From Chromatocurvus sp964613795 (lineage in GTDB: Bacteria; Pseudomonadota; Gammaproteobacteria; Pseudomonadales; Halieaceae): 64,000 bases of DNA. Shown here in pieces: positions 27,671 through 36,496 of this stretch. The first letter of the stretch is position 1. Every line of letters starts with the position of its first letter. The notes under the pieces were generated by a model that saw only the letters and a list, made by a program, of their open reading frames with translations, did no database searches and was not told where the DNA came from. A program made the translations under genes and the position numbers. The DNA lies in the NCBI GenBank assembly GCA_964613795.1, contig CAZTJR010000010.1:38927-102926 (forward strand), in the 5' to 3' direction.

Positions 27671-30600
27671 GTGCTGAATCACCTGGTCCGCTTTTCTCTG
27701 ACGCAGCGTCTGTTTGTGTGCGTGCTGGCCGCGCTGGTGGTCGGCCTTGGCGTGCGCGCCTGGATTCTTCTTCCTGTCGATGCCTACCCGGATATCTCGC
27801 CAACCCAGGTCAAGGTGATTCTCAAGGTGCCGGGAATGACTGCTGAGGAAATCGAGCAGCGGGTGACCTATCCGGTCGAGACCGAGCTGCTCGGCATTCC
27901 CCGTCAGGCAATGCTGCGATCCACGACAAAGTACGCGATCACGGCGATCACGCTGGACTTCATTGAGGGCACGGACATCTACTGGGCCCGCCAGCAGGTC
28001 AACGAGCGTCTTGGCGGGCTGCTCACCGATCTGCCCTTCGCCGTCGACGGGGGGCTTGCACCCATGAGCACGCCACTGGGCGAGATGTTCATGTTCACAG
28101 TGGAGAATGACGCGCTGTCCCTGATGGAAAAACGGCGGCTGCTGGAGTGGGAGATCCGTCCCACCCTGCGCACCATTGACGGCGTGGCAGATGTCAATGT
28201 GCTGGGGGGGTATGCCAGAACCTTCCAGGTAACGCCGCGAACGGCTGAGCTATCGGCGCTGGGCCTGAACATGGCAGACATCGAAAACGCGATTGTCGGT
28301 CAGAACATGAACGCCGGCACCGGGCGAATCCTGCTCGGCAATGATGTACTGGTGGTTCGCGTGGAAGGACGCATTGACTCGCTGAAGTCGCTGGGTGACG
28401 TGGTGGTGAGCGCCGGTGACCGGGGCGTCTATCGCCTGCGCGATGTCGCCGATGTCGAGATCGGCCACCTGGCCCGCTATGGTGCGGTAACGCGCGATGG
28501 TGAGGAGGCGGTGCAGGGACTGGTGATCGCCCTGCGCGACAGCAACACGGGCGCGGTGGTGGCGGGCGTCAAGGAGCGTCTTGCGGAGCTGGAGAGCACG
28601 CTGCCACCTGGCACGCGGATCAATGTGTTCTACGACCGAGCCCGGCTCATCAGCACCGCGATCGGCACCATGTCCAATGCCCTGTTCCAGGCGATGATCC
28701 TGGTGGTCGCCGTGCTCGCGGTGTTCCTCGGTAATTTCCGCGCCGCATTGGTGGTATCGCTGTCGCTGCCGCTGGCGGCGCTGTCCACCTTCCTGCTCAT
28801 GTCCGCAACACAGTTGACGGCGAATCTGATGAGCCTGGGAGGACTGGTGATTGCCATCGGTATGCTGGTAGACGCCTCGGTGGTGGTGGTGGAGAACACC
28901 GTGACGCGCCTTGCCGACGGTCGCGGCCTGCCGCGTCTGCATCTCATCTACCGGGCCGTGCGCGAGGTTGCGCTGCCCGTGGTCTCCGGGACCCTGATCG
29001 TGATAATTGTCTTCTCGCCGCTGCTGACCCTGAGCGGACTCGAGGGCAAATTGTTCACCCCCGTTGCCCTGACCATCGTCTACGCCATGATTGCGGCGCT
29101 GCTGCTGGCCCTGACCGTAATTCCGGTGATGGCATCCCTCTTGCTGGGTAACCAGGCAATCGCCATGCCGCGATTCATGCAGCGCATGCAGCAGCACTAC
29201 ACGGCGCTACTTGCCCGTGTACTCATGCGCCCACGCTGGCTGTTGCTGGTGGTTTTCGGCCTGCTGGCGCTGAGTACGCTGCTGCTCACACTGATTGGCA
29301 AGATCTTCATGCCGGTGCTGGATGAGGGTGACGTGATCGTGCAGCTGGAGAAATCGCCGAGCATTTCACTTGAGGCATCGGTTGAGCTGGACAAGCAGAT
29401 CGAGATCGCACTGTTGGCAGGGATTCCGGAAATCCGGCAGATCGTCTCGCGCACCGGCTCAGACGAGCTGGGTCTTGACCCAATGAGCCTGAACGAGACG
29501 GATATCTTTATGGAGCTGGCGCCGAGCGATACCTGGCGCATGGACAGCAAGGATGAACTGGAGAATGCGGTCAGGGACGTGGTGTCACGCTTTCCCGGTA
29601 TCAATATTGGCTTCACCCAGCCAATACAGATGCGAGCGTCCGAGATGCTCACCGGTAGTAGTGGCGATGTGACCATCAAGCTCTTCGGTGAAGAGCTGGC
29701 GCAGATAGCAGAATTGATGCCGCGTATTGCGCGGATTGCCCGTGATGTGCCGGGCGCGGTGGATGTTCAGGCCTCTGTCACCGAGGGCGGCAAGTTCCTG
29801 AACGTGCGCGTGCAGCCTGAGCTCGCGGCTGCTCACGGCCTCAGTGCCAGTGGCCTTGCGGACTACCTCAAGACGCAGATAGAAGGTACGACCATCTCCG
29901 AGGTGCGCGAGGGACGTCAGCGCATACCGCTGACCCTGGCGTCCGGATCGACTTCGGTAGCCGCACCGGCAACGGTGCCTGAACTCGAGCAGCGGACTGT
30001 TGCCCTGCCTGATGGCGAGCTCGCGACTCTGGCCGCTATCGCTGAGGTCAGCTACACCGAGGGCCCTTCCGTGATCGAGAGGGAGCGGGGTAGCCGCTTC
30101 GGTATCATTACGCTTAATGTGGAAGAGCGCGATGTGGTCGGCCTGGTGGAGGAGCTGCGCGGGACACTGGCGCGGGATCTGCCGCTGCCGGCGGGCTACC
30201 GCCTTGAATATGGCGGCGAGTTCGAGAATCAGCAGCGGGCTACCCGCAACCTGCTGCTGGTTGTACCGGTGGCACTGCTGCTGATCACGATTATCCTGTT
30301 CGCGACCTTCCGTTCGTTGGGGCTGGCGGGAATTATTCTCGGCAATACGCCGTTCGCCCTGATGGGGGGAGTGATTGCGCTGTTTGTCAGCGGCGAGTAC
30401 CTGTCGGTCCCCGCGTCCGTGGGCCTGATTGCGTTGCTGGGTATCGCGGTACTCAATGGGGTAATGATGGTGAGCTATTTCCAGCAGCAATGGCACATGA
30501 GCGCACCCTTATCCGAGCGTATCGTCAGCGGGGCGACACAGCGTTTGCGCCCGGTGCTGATGACAGCGACTACGGCGATTTTCGGTCTGCTGCCACTGGT

Positions 30601-30739
30601 GTTCGCCACCGGGCCCGGTGCGGAAGTGCAGCGACCACTGGCGATTGTGGTGGTTGGAGGGCTGCTGACATCTACCGTCACTACACTGTTCCTGTTACCA
30701 CTTTTTTATCAGTACTGGGGGCGCCGGCAGCATGAGTGA
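27671..30739 (+). CDS. CusA/CzcA-family heavy-metal RND efflux pump
   Basis: Inner-membrane proton-driven pump. The product of about 1022 aa shows the N-terminal VLNHLVRFSLTQRLF anchor helix aligning with the CzcA start, then PVDAYPDISPTQVKV and VTYPVETELLGIP. The TM4 motif AIGMLVDASVVVVEN is typical of the heavy-metal (HME) subgroup, where the Asp is the proton-relay residue. Repeated TM clusters (VALLLITIILFATFRSLG, and others) and a second periplasmic loop follow. The GTG start at 27671 gives the best alignment; TTG at 27656 and GTG at 27659 are alternatives. The metal specificity is not determined by what I can read. It ends with an 8-base overlap into DUF3240. Confidence 0.9.
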   Translation: MLNHLVRFSLTQRLFVCVLAALVVGLGVRAWILLPVDAYPDISPTQVKVILKVPGMTAEEIEQRVTYPVETELLGIPRQAMLRSTTKYAITAITLDFIEGTDIYWARQQVNERLGGLLTDLPFAVDGGLAPMSTPLGEMFMFTVENDALSLMEKRRLLEWEIRPTLRTIDGVADVNVLGGYARTFQVTPRTAELSALGLNMADIENAIVGQNMNAGTGRILLGNDVLVVRVEGRIDSLKSLGDVVVSAGDRGVYRLRDVADVEIGHLARYGAVTRDGEEAVQGLVIALRDSNTGAVVAGVKERLAELESTLPPGTRINVFYDRARLISTAIGTMSNALFQAMILVVAVLAVFLGNFRAALVVSLSLPLAALSTFLLMSATQLTANLMSLGGLVIAIGMLVDASVVVVENTVTRLADGRGLPRLHLIYRAVREVALPVVSGTLIVIIVFSPLLTLSGLEGKLFTPVALTIVYAMIAALLLALTVIPVMASLLLGNQAIAMPRFMQRMQQHYTALLARVLMRPRWLLLVVFGLLALSTLLLTLIGKIFMPVLDEGDVIVQLEKSPSISLEASVELDKQIEIALLAGIPEIRQIVSRTGSDELGLDPMSLNETDIFMELAPSDTWRMDSKDELENAVRDVVSRFPGINIGFTQPIQMRASEMLTGSSGDVTIKLFGEELAQIAELMPRIARIARDVPGAVDVQASVTEGGKFLNVRVQPELAAAHGLSASGLADYLKTQIEGTTISEVREGRQRIPLTLASGSTSVAAPATVPELEQRTVALPDGELATLAAIAEVSYTEGPSVIERERGSRFGIITLNVEERDVVGLVEELRGTLARDLPLPAGYRLEYGGEFENQQRATRNLLLVVPVALLLITIILFATFRSLGLAGIILGNTPFALMGGVIALFVSGEYLSVPASVGLIALLGIAVLNGVMMVSYFQQQWHMSAPLSERIVSGATQRLRPVLMTATTAIFGLLPLVFATGPGAEVQRPLAIVVVGGLLTSTVTTLFLLPLFYQYWGRRQHE

Positions 30740-31043
30740 TCTGGACCTGATGGTGGTGCTGGTACCGCAGCGCCTGCACGAGGATGTAGTGGACGTGCTG
30801 ATGGCTTTTGAGGGCATCTCAGGCTTCAGCGCTGTGGCGGCTGTTGGTTTCAGTCGGGAACACAGCCATTTCAATGCTGCCGAGCAAGTGGACGGCGCGC
30901 GCCGCTTTACCCGCTTCGAAATTCTCCACGCGCCTGAGCAGCGGCAGGGCATCCTTGCCGGGGTGGAAGAGCTGGTGGGGCGGGAGCACGTAAGGTACTG
31001 GGTGGCGGAAGGGGTGGAGGCAGGGCGCCTCGGGGCGTCCTGA
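30732..31043 (+). CDS. DUF3240 family small protein
   Basis: 103-residue soluble protein starting inside the end of the RND pump gene (8-base overlap). It has the DUF3240-like profile: an opening beta strand (LMVVLVPQRLHEDVVDVLM), a phenylalanine/histidine/serine-rich middle (GFSREHSHFNAAEQVDGARR) and a final strand-helix. DUF3240 proteins resemble PII/CutA-like folds and often follow CusA/CzcA-type pump genes, so a regulatory or metal-sensing role is plausible (inference). It ends the four-gene efflux operon, about 78 bases before the next candidate start. Confidence 0.75.
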   Translation: MSDLDLMVVLVPQRLHEDVVDVLMAFEGISGFSAVAAVGFSREHSHFNAAEQVDGARRFTRFEILHAPEQRQGILAGVEELVGREHVRYWVAEGVEAGRLGAS

Positions 31044-31120
31044 TAAAGACCACGTCACGACGACGCCGGGCAGCTTGCGCGGGTAGAATGGGGCGTCGTG
31101 TCGCAGGGATTCAGTACAGC

Positions 31121-33340
31121 ATGATCGCTCATTTCACCCGTATGCAGGGCCCGCTCGCTCCACCGGCCGCAATTGCTGCCGCCCGGCGGTACCGCTGGCT
31201 ATTTCTGGCGTTTCTTCTGGCGGGCGGCCCCGTCGGGGCGGTGGCTGCCGATGAGGATTCGGCCGCGCCGTCATCAAACGACAGACAGGCGCAGACATCT
31301 GACGTGGCGGTGCCGCTCAGCTTTGACTATCCATTGTTGCAGCAGCTCCTGGTCAGGCAGCTGTTTATCGGTCCCGGGCAAAGCCGCGAGCTCCTGAATG
31401 ATCCCACGGGCTGCAGTGAAATAACCGTCAGTGAACCGCAAATGGTACCCCGCGACTCGCAGTTTGAGGTTATTGCCGGTCTGCGCGCGCGCATCGGCCT
31501 GGGCGCCCCCGGCGCCTGCGCCACCATGCTCAACTGGCAGGGGCGAATCGGCGTGACGGGGAAACCCGAAGTCCGCAGTGGCGGCAGCGCTCTCGGCTTC
31601 GCGCCCGACCGGATCTGGCTGCTCGATGCCGCCGGCCAGCCCATTGTCAACGACCGCTTGCAGCAAATGGCGGATGCCAGCGCCCGAACGCTATTCAGTC
31701 GCTTTGTGGTGGACCTTGCGCCGCAGCTGCAGTCGGTGGGCGCCCTGCTGCCGGAGGTTCTGCCGCGGCATTCCCGGCGGCAGATTGAATCCCTGCTCGA
31801 CAGCCTTCGCGTGAGCGGTCTCGATGTGACGGATGACACGCTGAATGCGGATATCCGCTTTACGGTAGAGCCTTTGTCCGGCCCTCTGCCGCCAGAACGC
31901 GGTCTCGACGACGAGGAACTCGCGCGCTGGGAGGAGCGCTGGCAGCTCATGGATTCACTGCTGGTGCTGGCGGTAAAGCATTATGCTGGGGAAACACAGC
32001 TGCAGGCACTGCGCGATGCATTGCTCGACGTACTGATTGAGAGCCGCTACCGCCTGCGCGATGCGCTGGTCGAGACGCCGGATACCGGTGAGGACATGGT
32101 GCGGGGATGGTTCCTGCAAAGCTGGCAGTCTCTGGCGCCGGTCATCAGGCGCATTGGCCTGGAGCAACCCGGCCAGCAGCACATGCTGTTCTTCAGCGTG
32201 ATTGCGGCCACGGATGCGTTGAGTGCGCTGGACCAGCTCGGCCCCACAATGGGGCTGGATATCTCCGCCGACGGCCTGCGACGGTTAGCCAGAATGATCA
32301 ACGGTGAGGCCGGTGACCAGCTTCTGGACTACTCCGGCGCTGTGGACCTGGATTTGCGCCGACTGCTGGACGAGAGCATCAGGGCTACCCCGCCTCCCTC
32401 GGCCTGGCGTGTGAACTTTTCCCTGTTCCCGCGTGCGGTGGCGGCGGACCTGGATCGCCTCAACAGCTGGGCTCCTCAGCGCAATGATCTGGCCGAGTAT
32501 CTTCCGCAGGTTGCGCTGCTGCTGCAGGATTCCGCAACAAAGGCGGTCGCCAGTCGCGAGCTCGACGCCGGCTATGAGGAGTTGTTCCGGCGGCTGGTGC
32601 TGACGACGGCATGGCAGGAGAGCTGCTGGCGACATTACGTGATAAGTGACGACAGAAAGCTGGTGCCATTGCGCTCCGGCACCGGCGATGTCGGCCTGAT
32701 GCAGGTAAACGAGCGCGTGTGGCGCGGTTTCTATAACCAGCAGCAGCTGCGCTGGGATATCGCCTACAACAGCGCTGCGGGTGTCGAGGTGCTGCTCGAT
32801 TATCTGGTCAAATATGCCATTCGCAAGGGTGAGCATCGCCAGCCTGGCGGTCTGGATAATCTGGCCCGCTCCGCCTACTCTGCTTATAACGGGGGGCCCA
32901 GTCAGGTGGCGCGCTACCGCAGTGATACGGCCTCCGCCTATGGCAAAAAGGTGGATGCGGCGTTCTGGGAGAAGTATCAGCAGGTGGCGGCCGGCAATGA
33001 GTTGGGCGTGTCACGCTGTCTTGGGGGCGACCTCAGCGGCTCGGCGGTAGCGGCTGGCGAGCCACGCAGTGGTGCCCGGCTTTCGGGTAAAGACGCCGGG
33101 GGCGGGGACGCCAACACGTTTACGCTGCAGCTTGGCGCGTTCAGTTCGGCGGATGCTGCGCAATCGTTTATCCGCGGCAATGCGCTGACCGGCGACGCCA
33201 GCGTGCGGCAGCGGCACCAGGGCGATACTCGCCAGTATCTCGTGATCCACGGCAGTTACGCGACGCGTGCCCAGGCGGAGGTGGCGAAACAGGGGCTTGC
33301 GGCGTTTCAGCCCTGGATCAGGCAGGTCGGTGATCTGTAG
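31121..33340 (+). CDS. Lytic transglycosylase (SLT-like) with C-terminal SPOR domain
   Basis: Product of about 739 residues predicted to be exported: a hydrophobic segment (RWLFLAFLLAGGPVGAVAA) near the N-terminus. The catalytic SLT-type region lies late in the protein: TTAWQESCWRHYV (catalytic Glu in the WQES context), GTGDVGLMQVNERVW and SAYSAYNGGPSQVARYR, typical of soluble lytic transglycosylases. The C-terminal 80 residues (FTLQLGAFSSADAAQSFIRGN ... YLVIHGSYATRAQAE) form a SPOR domain that binds denuded septal peptidoglycan. Starts at 31088, 31121 and 31142 are all possible; 31121 is used. It is followed by an ABC exporter set and may act at the division site. Confidence 0.82.
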   Translation: MIAHFTRMQGPLAPPAAIAAARRYRWLFLAFLLAGGPVGAVAADEDSAAPSSNDRQAQTSDVAVPLSFDYPLLQQLLVRQLFIGPGQSRELLNDPTGCSEITVSEPQMVPRDSQFEVIAGLRARIGLGAPGACATMLNWQGRIGVTGKPEVRSGGSALGFAPDRIWLLDAAGQPIVNDRLQQMADASARTLFSRFVVDLAPQLQSVGALLPEVLPRHSRRQIESLLDSLRVSGLDVTDDTLNADIRFTVEPLSGPLPPERGLDDEELARWEERWQLMDSLLVLAVKHYAGETQLQALRDALLDVLIESRYRLRDALVETPDTGEDMVRGWFLQSWQSLAPVIRRIGLEQPGQQHMLFFSVIAATDALSALDQLGPTMGLDISADGLRRLARMINGEAGDQLLDYSGAVDLDLRRLLDESIRATPPPSAWRVNFSLFPRAVAADLDRLNSWAPQRNDLAEYLPQVALLLQDSATKAVASRELDAGYEELFRRLVLTTAWQESCWRHYVISDDRKLVPLRSGTGDVGLMQVNERVWRGFYNQQQLRWDIAYNSAAGVEVLLDYLVKYAIRKGEHRQPGGLDNLARSAYSAYNGGPSQVARYRSDTASAYGKKVDAAFWEKYQQVAAGNELGVSRCLGGDLSGSAVAAGEPRSGARLSGKDAGGGDANTFTLQLGAFSSADAAQSFIRGNALTGDASVRQRHQGDTRQYLVIHGSYATRAQAEVAKQGLAAFQPWIRQVGDL

Positions 33341-33372
33341 GGGCACCGCGCCGGTGTAAAGGAGATCAGCGC

Positions 33373-34089
33373 ATGGCGCGTTTGGGTGAAGCGGTGTTTC
33401 ATGCGCGGGGGCTCACCAAGGTTTACTGGCAGGGCGACGTGAAAGTGCAGGCGCTTCGCGGCATTGATATGGACCTTGTGGAGGGCGAGCTGGTGGTAAT
33501 GCTTGGCGCCTCCGGCTCCGGCAAGTCCACTCTGCTCAACATCCTCGGTGGCCTCGACGTGCCTACCAGCGGCGAGGTGACGTACCGGGATATCGATATT
33601 GCCGGCGCCAACGATCGGGAATTGACCCGCTACCGGCGCAACCACGTCGGCTTCGTGTTCCAGTTTTATAACCTCATACCCAGCCTGACGGCACGGGAGA
33701 ACGTGGCGGCGGTGACAGAGATCGCGCACAACCCTATGACGCCTGAGGCGGCGCTGGAACTGGTGGGATTGACGCCCCGCATGGATCACTTTCCCGCGCA
33801 GCTCTCCGGCGGTGAGCAGCAGCGAGTGGCGATCGCCCGCGCCATCGCCAAGCGCCCGGATGTCTTGCTTTGTGATGAGCCTACCGGGGCGCTGGACTCT
33901 GCCACCGGTGTGCTCGTACTGGCTGCGCTGGATACTGTGAACCGGGAAACCGGTACGACCACGGTGATCATCACGCACAACGCGTCAATCGGCCAGATGG
34001 CCGACCGTGTGATCACCCTTTCTGACGGGGCGATCATTGGTGAGCATCAGAACCCCGCACGGCACGATCCGCGCAGCCTGAGCTGGTAG
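33373..34089 (+). CDS. ABC transporter ATP-binding protein (MacB/LolD type)
   Basis: 238-residue nucleotide-binding subunit. Walker A GASGSGKST lies near residues 43-51, a Q-loop follows in GFVFQFYNLIP, the signature is LSGGEQQRVAIARA, Walker B is VLLCDEPTGALD and the H-loop His is in VIITHN. This is the pattern of FtsE/LolD/MacB-like ATPases. The family exports or extracts substrates from the inner membrane. The permease starts four bases downstream (GTG at 34094), and a fusion protein gene follows, forming an exporter-type operon. Confidence 0.92.
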   Translation: MARLGEAVFHARGLTKVYWQGDVKVQALRGIDMDLVEGELVVMLGASGSGKSTLLNILGGLDVPTSGEVTYRDIDIAGANDRELTRYRRNHVGFVFQFYNLIPSLTARENVAAVTEIAHNPMTPEAALELVGLTPRMDHFPAQLSGGEQQRVAIARAIAKRPDVLLCDEPTGALDSATGVLVLAALDTVNRETGTTTVIITHNASIGQMADRVITLSDGAIIGEHQNPARHDPRSLSW

Positions 34090-34093
34090 CCCG

Positions 34094-36472
34094 GTGCTAC
34101 TTCCCCGCGCCAGCGTGATGCACACCAAGCTGCGACGGGAAATGTGGCAGCAGCGAGGCCAGATGCTGGCGATCGCTCTGGTGATTGCCGGTGGCGTCGC
34201 GGTGTGTCTGCTGTCTCTGGTGAACTATGCCTCTCTCAGCGCCACGCGTGAGGCCTATTACCTGGAAAACCGGTTCGCGGATATATTTGTCGCTGTCAAG
34301 CGCGCGCCCCGACATGTGGTGCAGCGTGTGGCAGACATACCCGGCGTCGCCCGCATCAGCAGTCGGGTGGAGGGCGCTGCAACACTGGCGGTCGAGGGTT
34401 TCGCCGATCCGGTCTCGGCACGCCTGGTATCGCTGCCAGAGACGGGTCAACCGGAGGTAAACCGGCTCTTTCTGCGCCACGGCCGACTGCCGCAGGCCGC
34501 CCACGGCAACGAAGTTGCCGTCATTGGCAGCTTTGCCGATGCCCATGCGCTGCAACCAGGCGATGAGATGGATGCGATTATCAACGGTCGGCGCCAGCGC
34601 CTGACCATTGTGGGTATCGTGGAATCACCGGAATTCATTTACGTCATCCCGCCTGGCGGCATGCTCCCGGACTACCGGCGTTACGGCGTGCTGTGGATGA
34701 ACGAGGACGCACTGTCGGCGGCCATGGACATGCGCGGTGCGTTCAACAGTCTCGTGCTGCGCGTGGACCCGGCCGTGACCGTCGCCAGCGTGATTGATAG
34801 TCTTGACCGCCTGTTCGCCGACTATGGCAGCACCGGCGCCTATTCCCGTGAACAGCAGTTCTCCCACCGTTTCCTGCGCGATGAGCTCAACCAGCTCAAG
34901 ACCATGGCGCTGATCTTCCCGGCAATCTTCATGGGCGTGGCCATGTTTCTGCTCAACGTGGTGGTCGGCCGGTTGGTCAGCACCCAGCGGGAGGTTATTG
35001 CGGTACTCAAGGCCTTTGGCTACGGCAACCGCCAGATCGCCAGGCACTACAGCCAGCTGGTATTTGCCATCGCCATCATCGGTTTGCTTTTGGGGACGGC
35101 AGCCGGTCTGTGGCTGGGTCGTGAGCTGGGCGTTCTCTACATGGATTACTACCGCTTCCCCGAGCTTCTGTTCCGCATCAGCCCCTGGTGGGTGCTGCAG
35201 CTGGCGGTGGTCACCGTCGGTGTGGCCTGGGCCGCCGGCTGGCGCGCGATTCGCCGCGCCGCCGTCCTGCCCCCCGCGGAGGCCATGCGACCGGAAGGTC
35301 CGGCGACCTACCACATCACCCACGCCGAGCACCTGTTGTCGTGGATACCGCTGAGTCAGCCATCGCGCATGATTGTGCGTCATCTGACGCGACGTCCCGG
35401 GCGCACTTCACTCTCCGTGCTGGGCGTGGCGATGGCGACCGCCATCGTCATGGTGGGCAGCTTTCAGTTCAGCTCCGTCTCGCTCATGGTCTACACCCAG
35501 TTTGCCCGGGTGCAGACCCAGGATATCACTGTCAGCCTGACGGACCCGGTCAATCGCTCCGCCATGTACGGCCTTGCGCGCCAGCCAGGCGTTCGCTACG
35601 TCGAGGGTCGTCGAATGGTTGCGGTTGAGCTGGCAAACGGTCACCGCGAGTGGCGGGTCTCTCTTTCGGGACTGCCACAGGATGCCCGGCTGCAGTTTGT
35701 TGTGGATGATCACTTGAATAACGTGACCCTGCCGCCCACGGGCCTGCTGTTAACCGACTTTCTCGCCAGGCGCCTCGCAGTAGGCCCGGGAGACAGCGTC
35801 GAAGTGCGCGTGCTGGAGGGCCATCGCCCGCGCCTGATGCTGCCCGTGACGGGGGTCACCAGTGAGTTTCTCGGCACTGGCGCGTATATGCAGCTGGACG
35901 CAATGAACAGGGCCCTCAAGGAGAGCCGGGTGGTTAACCAGATTCTCATGAATCTGGATCCGGACAGCGAGGATGCCATGTACCGAGACCTGCGCGAACA
36001 GCCCCGGGTGATGGCCATCAACGTTCGCCAGGCGATGCTCGACAGTTTTTTCAATACTCTGGCGCGAACCTTCCTCACCTATATGTTCGTGATCAGTCTC
36101 CTTGGCGGCATTATTGCCTTTGGCGTCATCTACAACACACTGAAGATCTCGCTGGCCGAGCGCGGTCGCGACCTGGCCAGCCTGCGAGTGCTGGGCTACC
36201 GCCACGGCGAGGTGTCGCATATTCTGCTGGGTGAGTTGGCGGTACTCCTCATTCTAGGCATTCCGCTGGGCTGGATCGTCGGGCATGGGCTGGCGGGCCT
36301 GGTTGTTATGGCGATCGAAACCGAACTCTACCGTGTGCCTCTGGTTATCAGCGGCAAAACGCTGGCGCTGGCAGCGCATGTGGTGGTGATTTCTGCCGCG
36401 CTTTCAGGCGTAATCATCTGGCAGCGTGTGCGCAATATGGATCTTGTGTCTGTACTTAAAACCCGTGAATAA
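34094..36472 (+). CDS. FtsX/MacB-family ABC transporter permease
   Basis: 792-residue integral membrane protein. An N-terminal membrane helix (MLAIALVIAGGVAVCLLSLV) precedes a large periplasmic MacB-type domain. An FtsX-type membrane set (IFPAIFMGVAMFLLNVVVG ... IAIIGLLLGTAAGLW), a second N-terminal-like helix plus periplasmic domain, and a C-terminal FtsX set (TFLTYMFVISLLGGIIAFG, LAVLLILGIPLGWIVG) follow, indicating two tandem FtsX halves. The start is GTG at 34094, four bases after the ATPase stop; an ATG at 34118 is also in frame. The MFP gene follows after 24 bases. Confidence 0.88.
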   Translation: MLLPRASVMHTKLRREMWQQRGQMLAIALVIAGGVAVCLLSLVNYASLSATREAYYLENRFADIFVAVKRAPRHVVQRVADIPGVARISSRVEGAATLAVEGFADPVSARLVSLPETGQPEVNRLFLRHGRLPQAAHGNEVAVIGSFADAHALQPGDEMDAIINGRRQRLTIVGIVESPEFIYVIPPGGMLPDYRRYGVLWMNEDALSAAMDMRGAFNSLVLRVDPAVTVASVIDSLDRLFADYGSTGAYSREQQFSHRFLRDELNQLKTMALIFPAIFMGVAMFLLNVVVGRLVSTQREVIAVLKAFGYGNRQIARHYSQLVFAIAIIGLLLGTAAGLWLGRELGVLYMDYYRFPELLFRISPWWVLQLAVVTVGVAWAAGWRAIRRAAVLPPAEAMRPEGPATYHITHAEHLLSWIPLSQPSRMIVRHLTRRPGRTSLSVLGVAMATAIVMVGSFQFSSVSLMVYTQFARVQTQDITVSLTDPVNRSAMYGLARQPGVRYVEGRRMVAVELANGHREWRVSLSGLPQDARLQFVVDDHLNNVTLPPTGLLLTDFLARRLAVGPGDSVEVRVLEGHRPRLMLPVTGVTSEFLGTGAYMQLDAMNRALKESRVVNQILMNLDPDSEDAMYRDLREQPRVMAINVRQAMLDSFFNTLARTFLTYMFVISLLGGIIAFGVIYNTLKISLAERGRDLASLRVLGYRHGEVSHILLGELAVLLILGIPLGWIVGHGLAGLVVMAIETELYRVPLVISGKTLALAAHVVVISAALSGVIIWQRVRNMDLVSVLKTRE

Positions 36473-36496
36473 GTCGATTCCTGCAGGAGGTGACTG

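Noticed and set aside
28250..29197. A 315-codon antisense ORF inside the RND pump gene
   Set aside because: Rich in His/Gln/Arg with no domain pattern. It is a shadow of the GC-rich pump gene.
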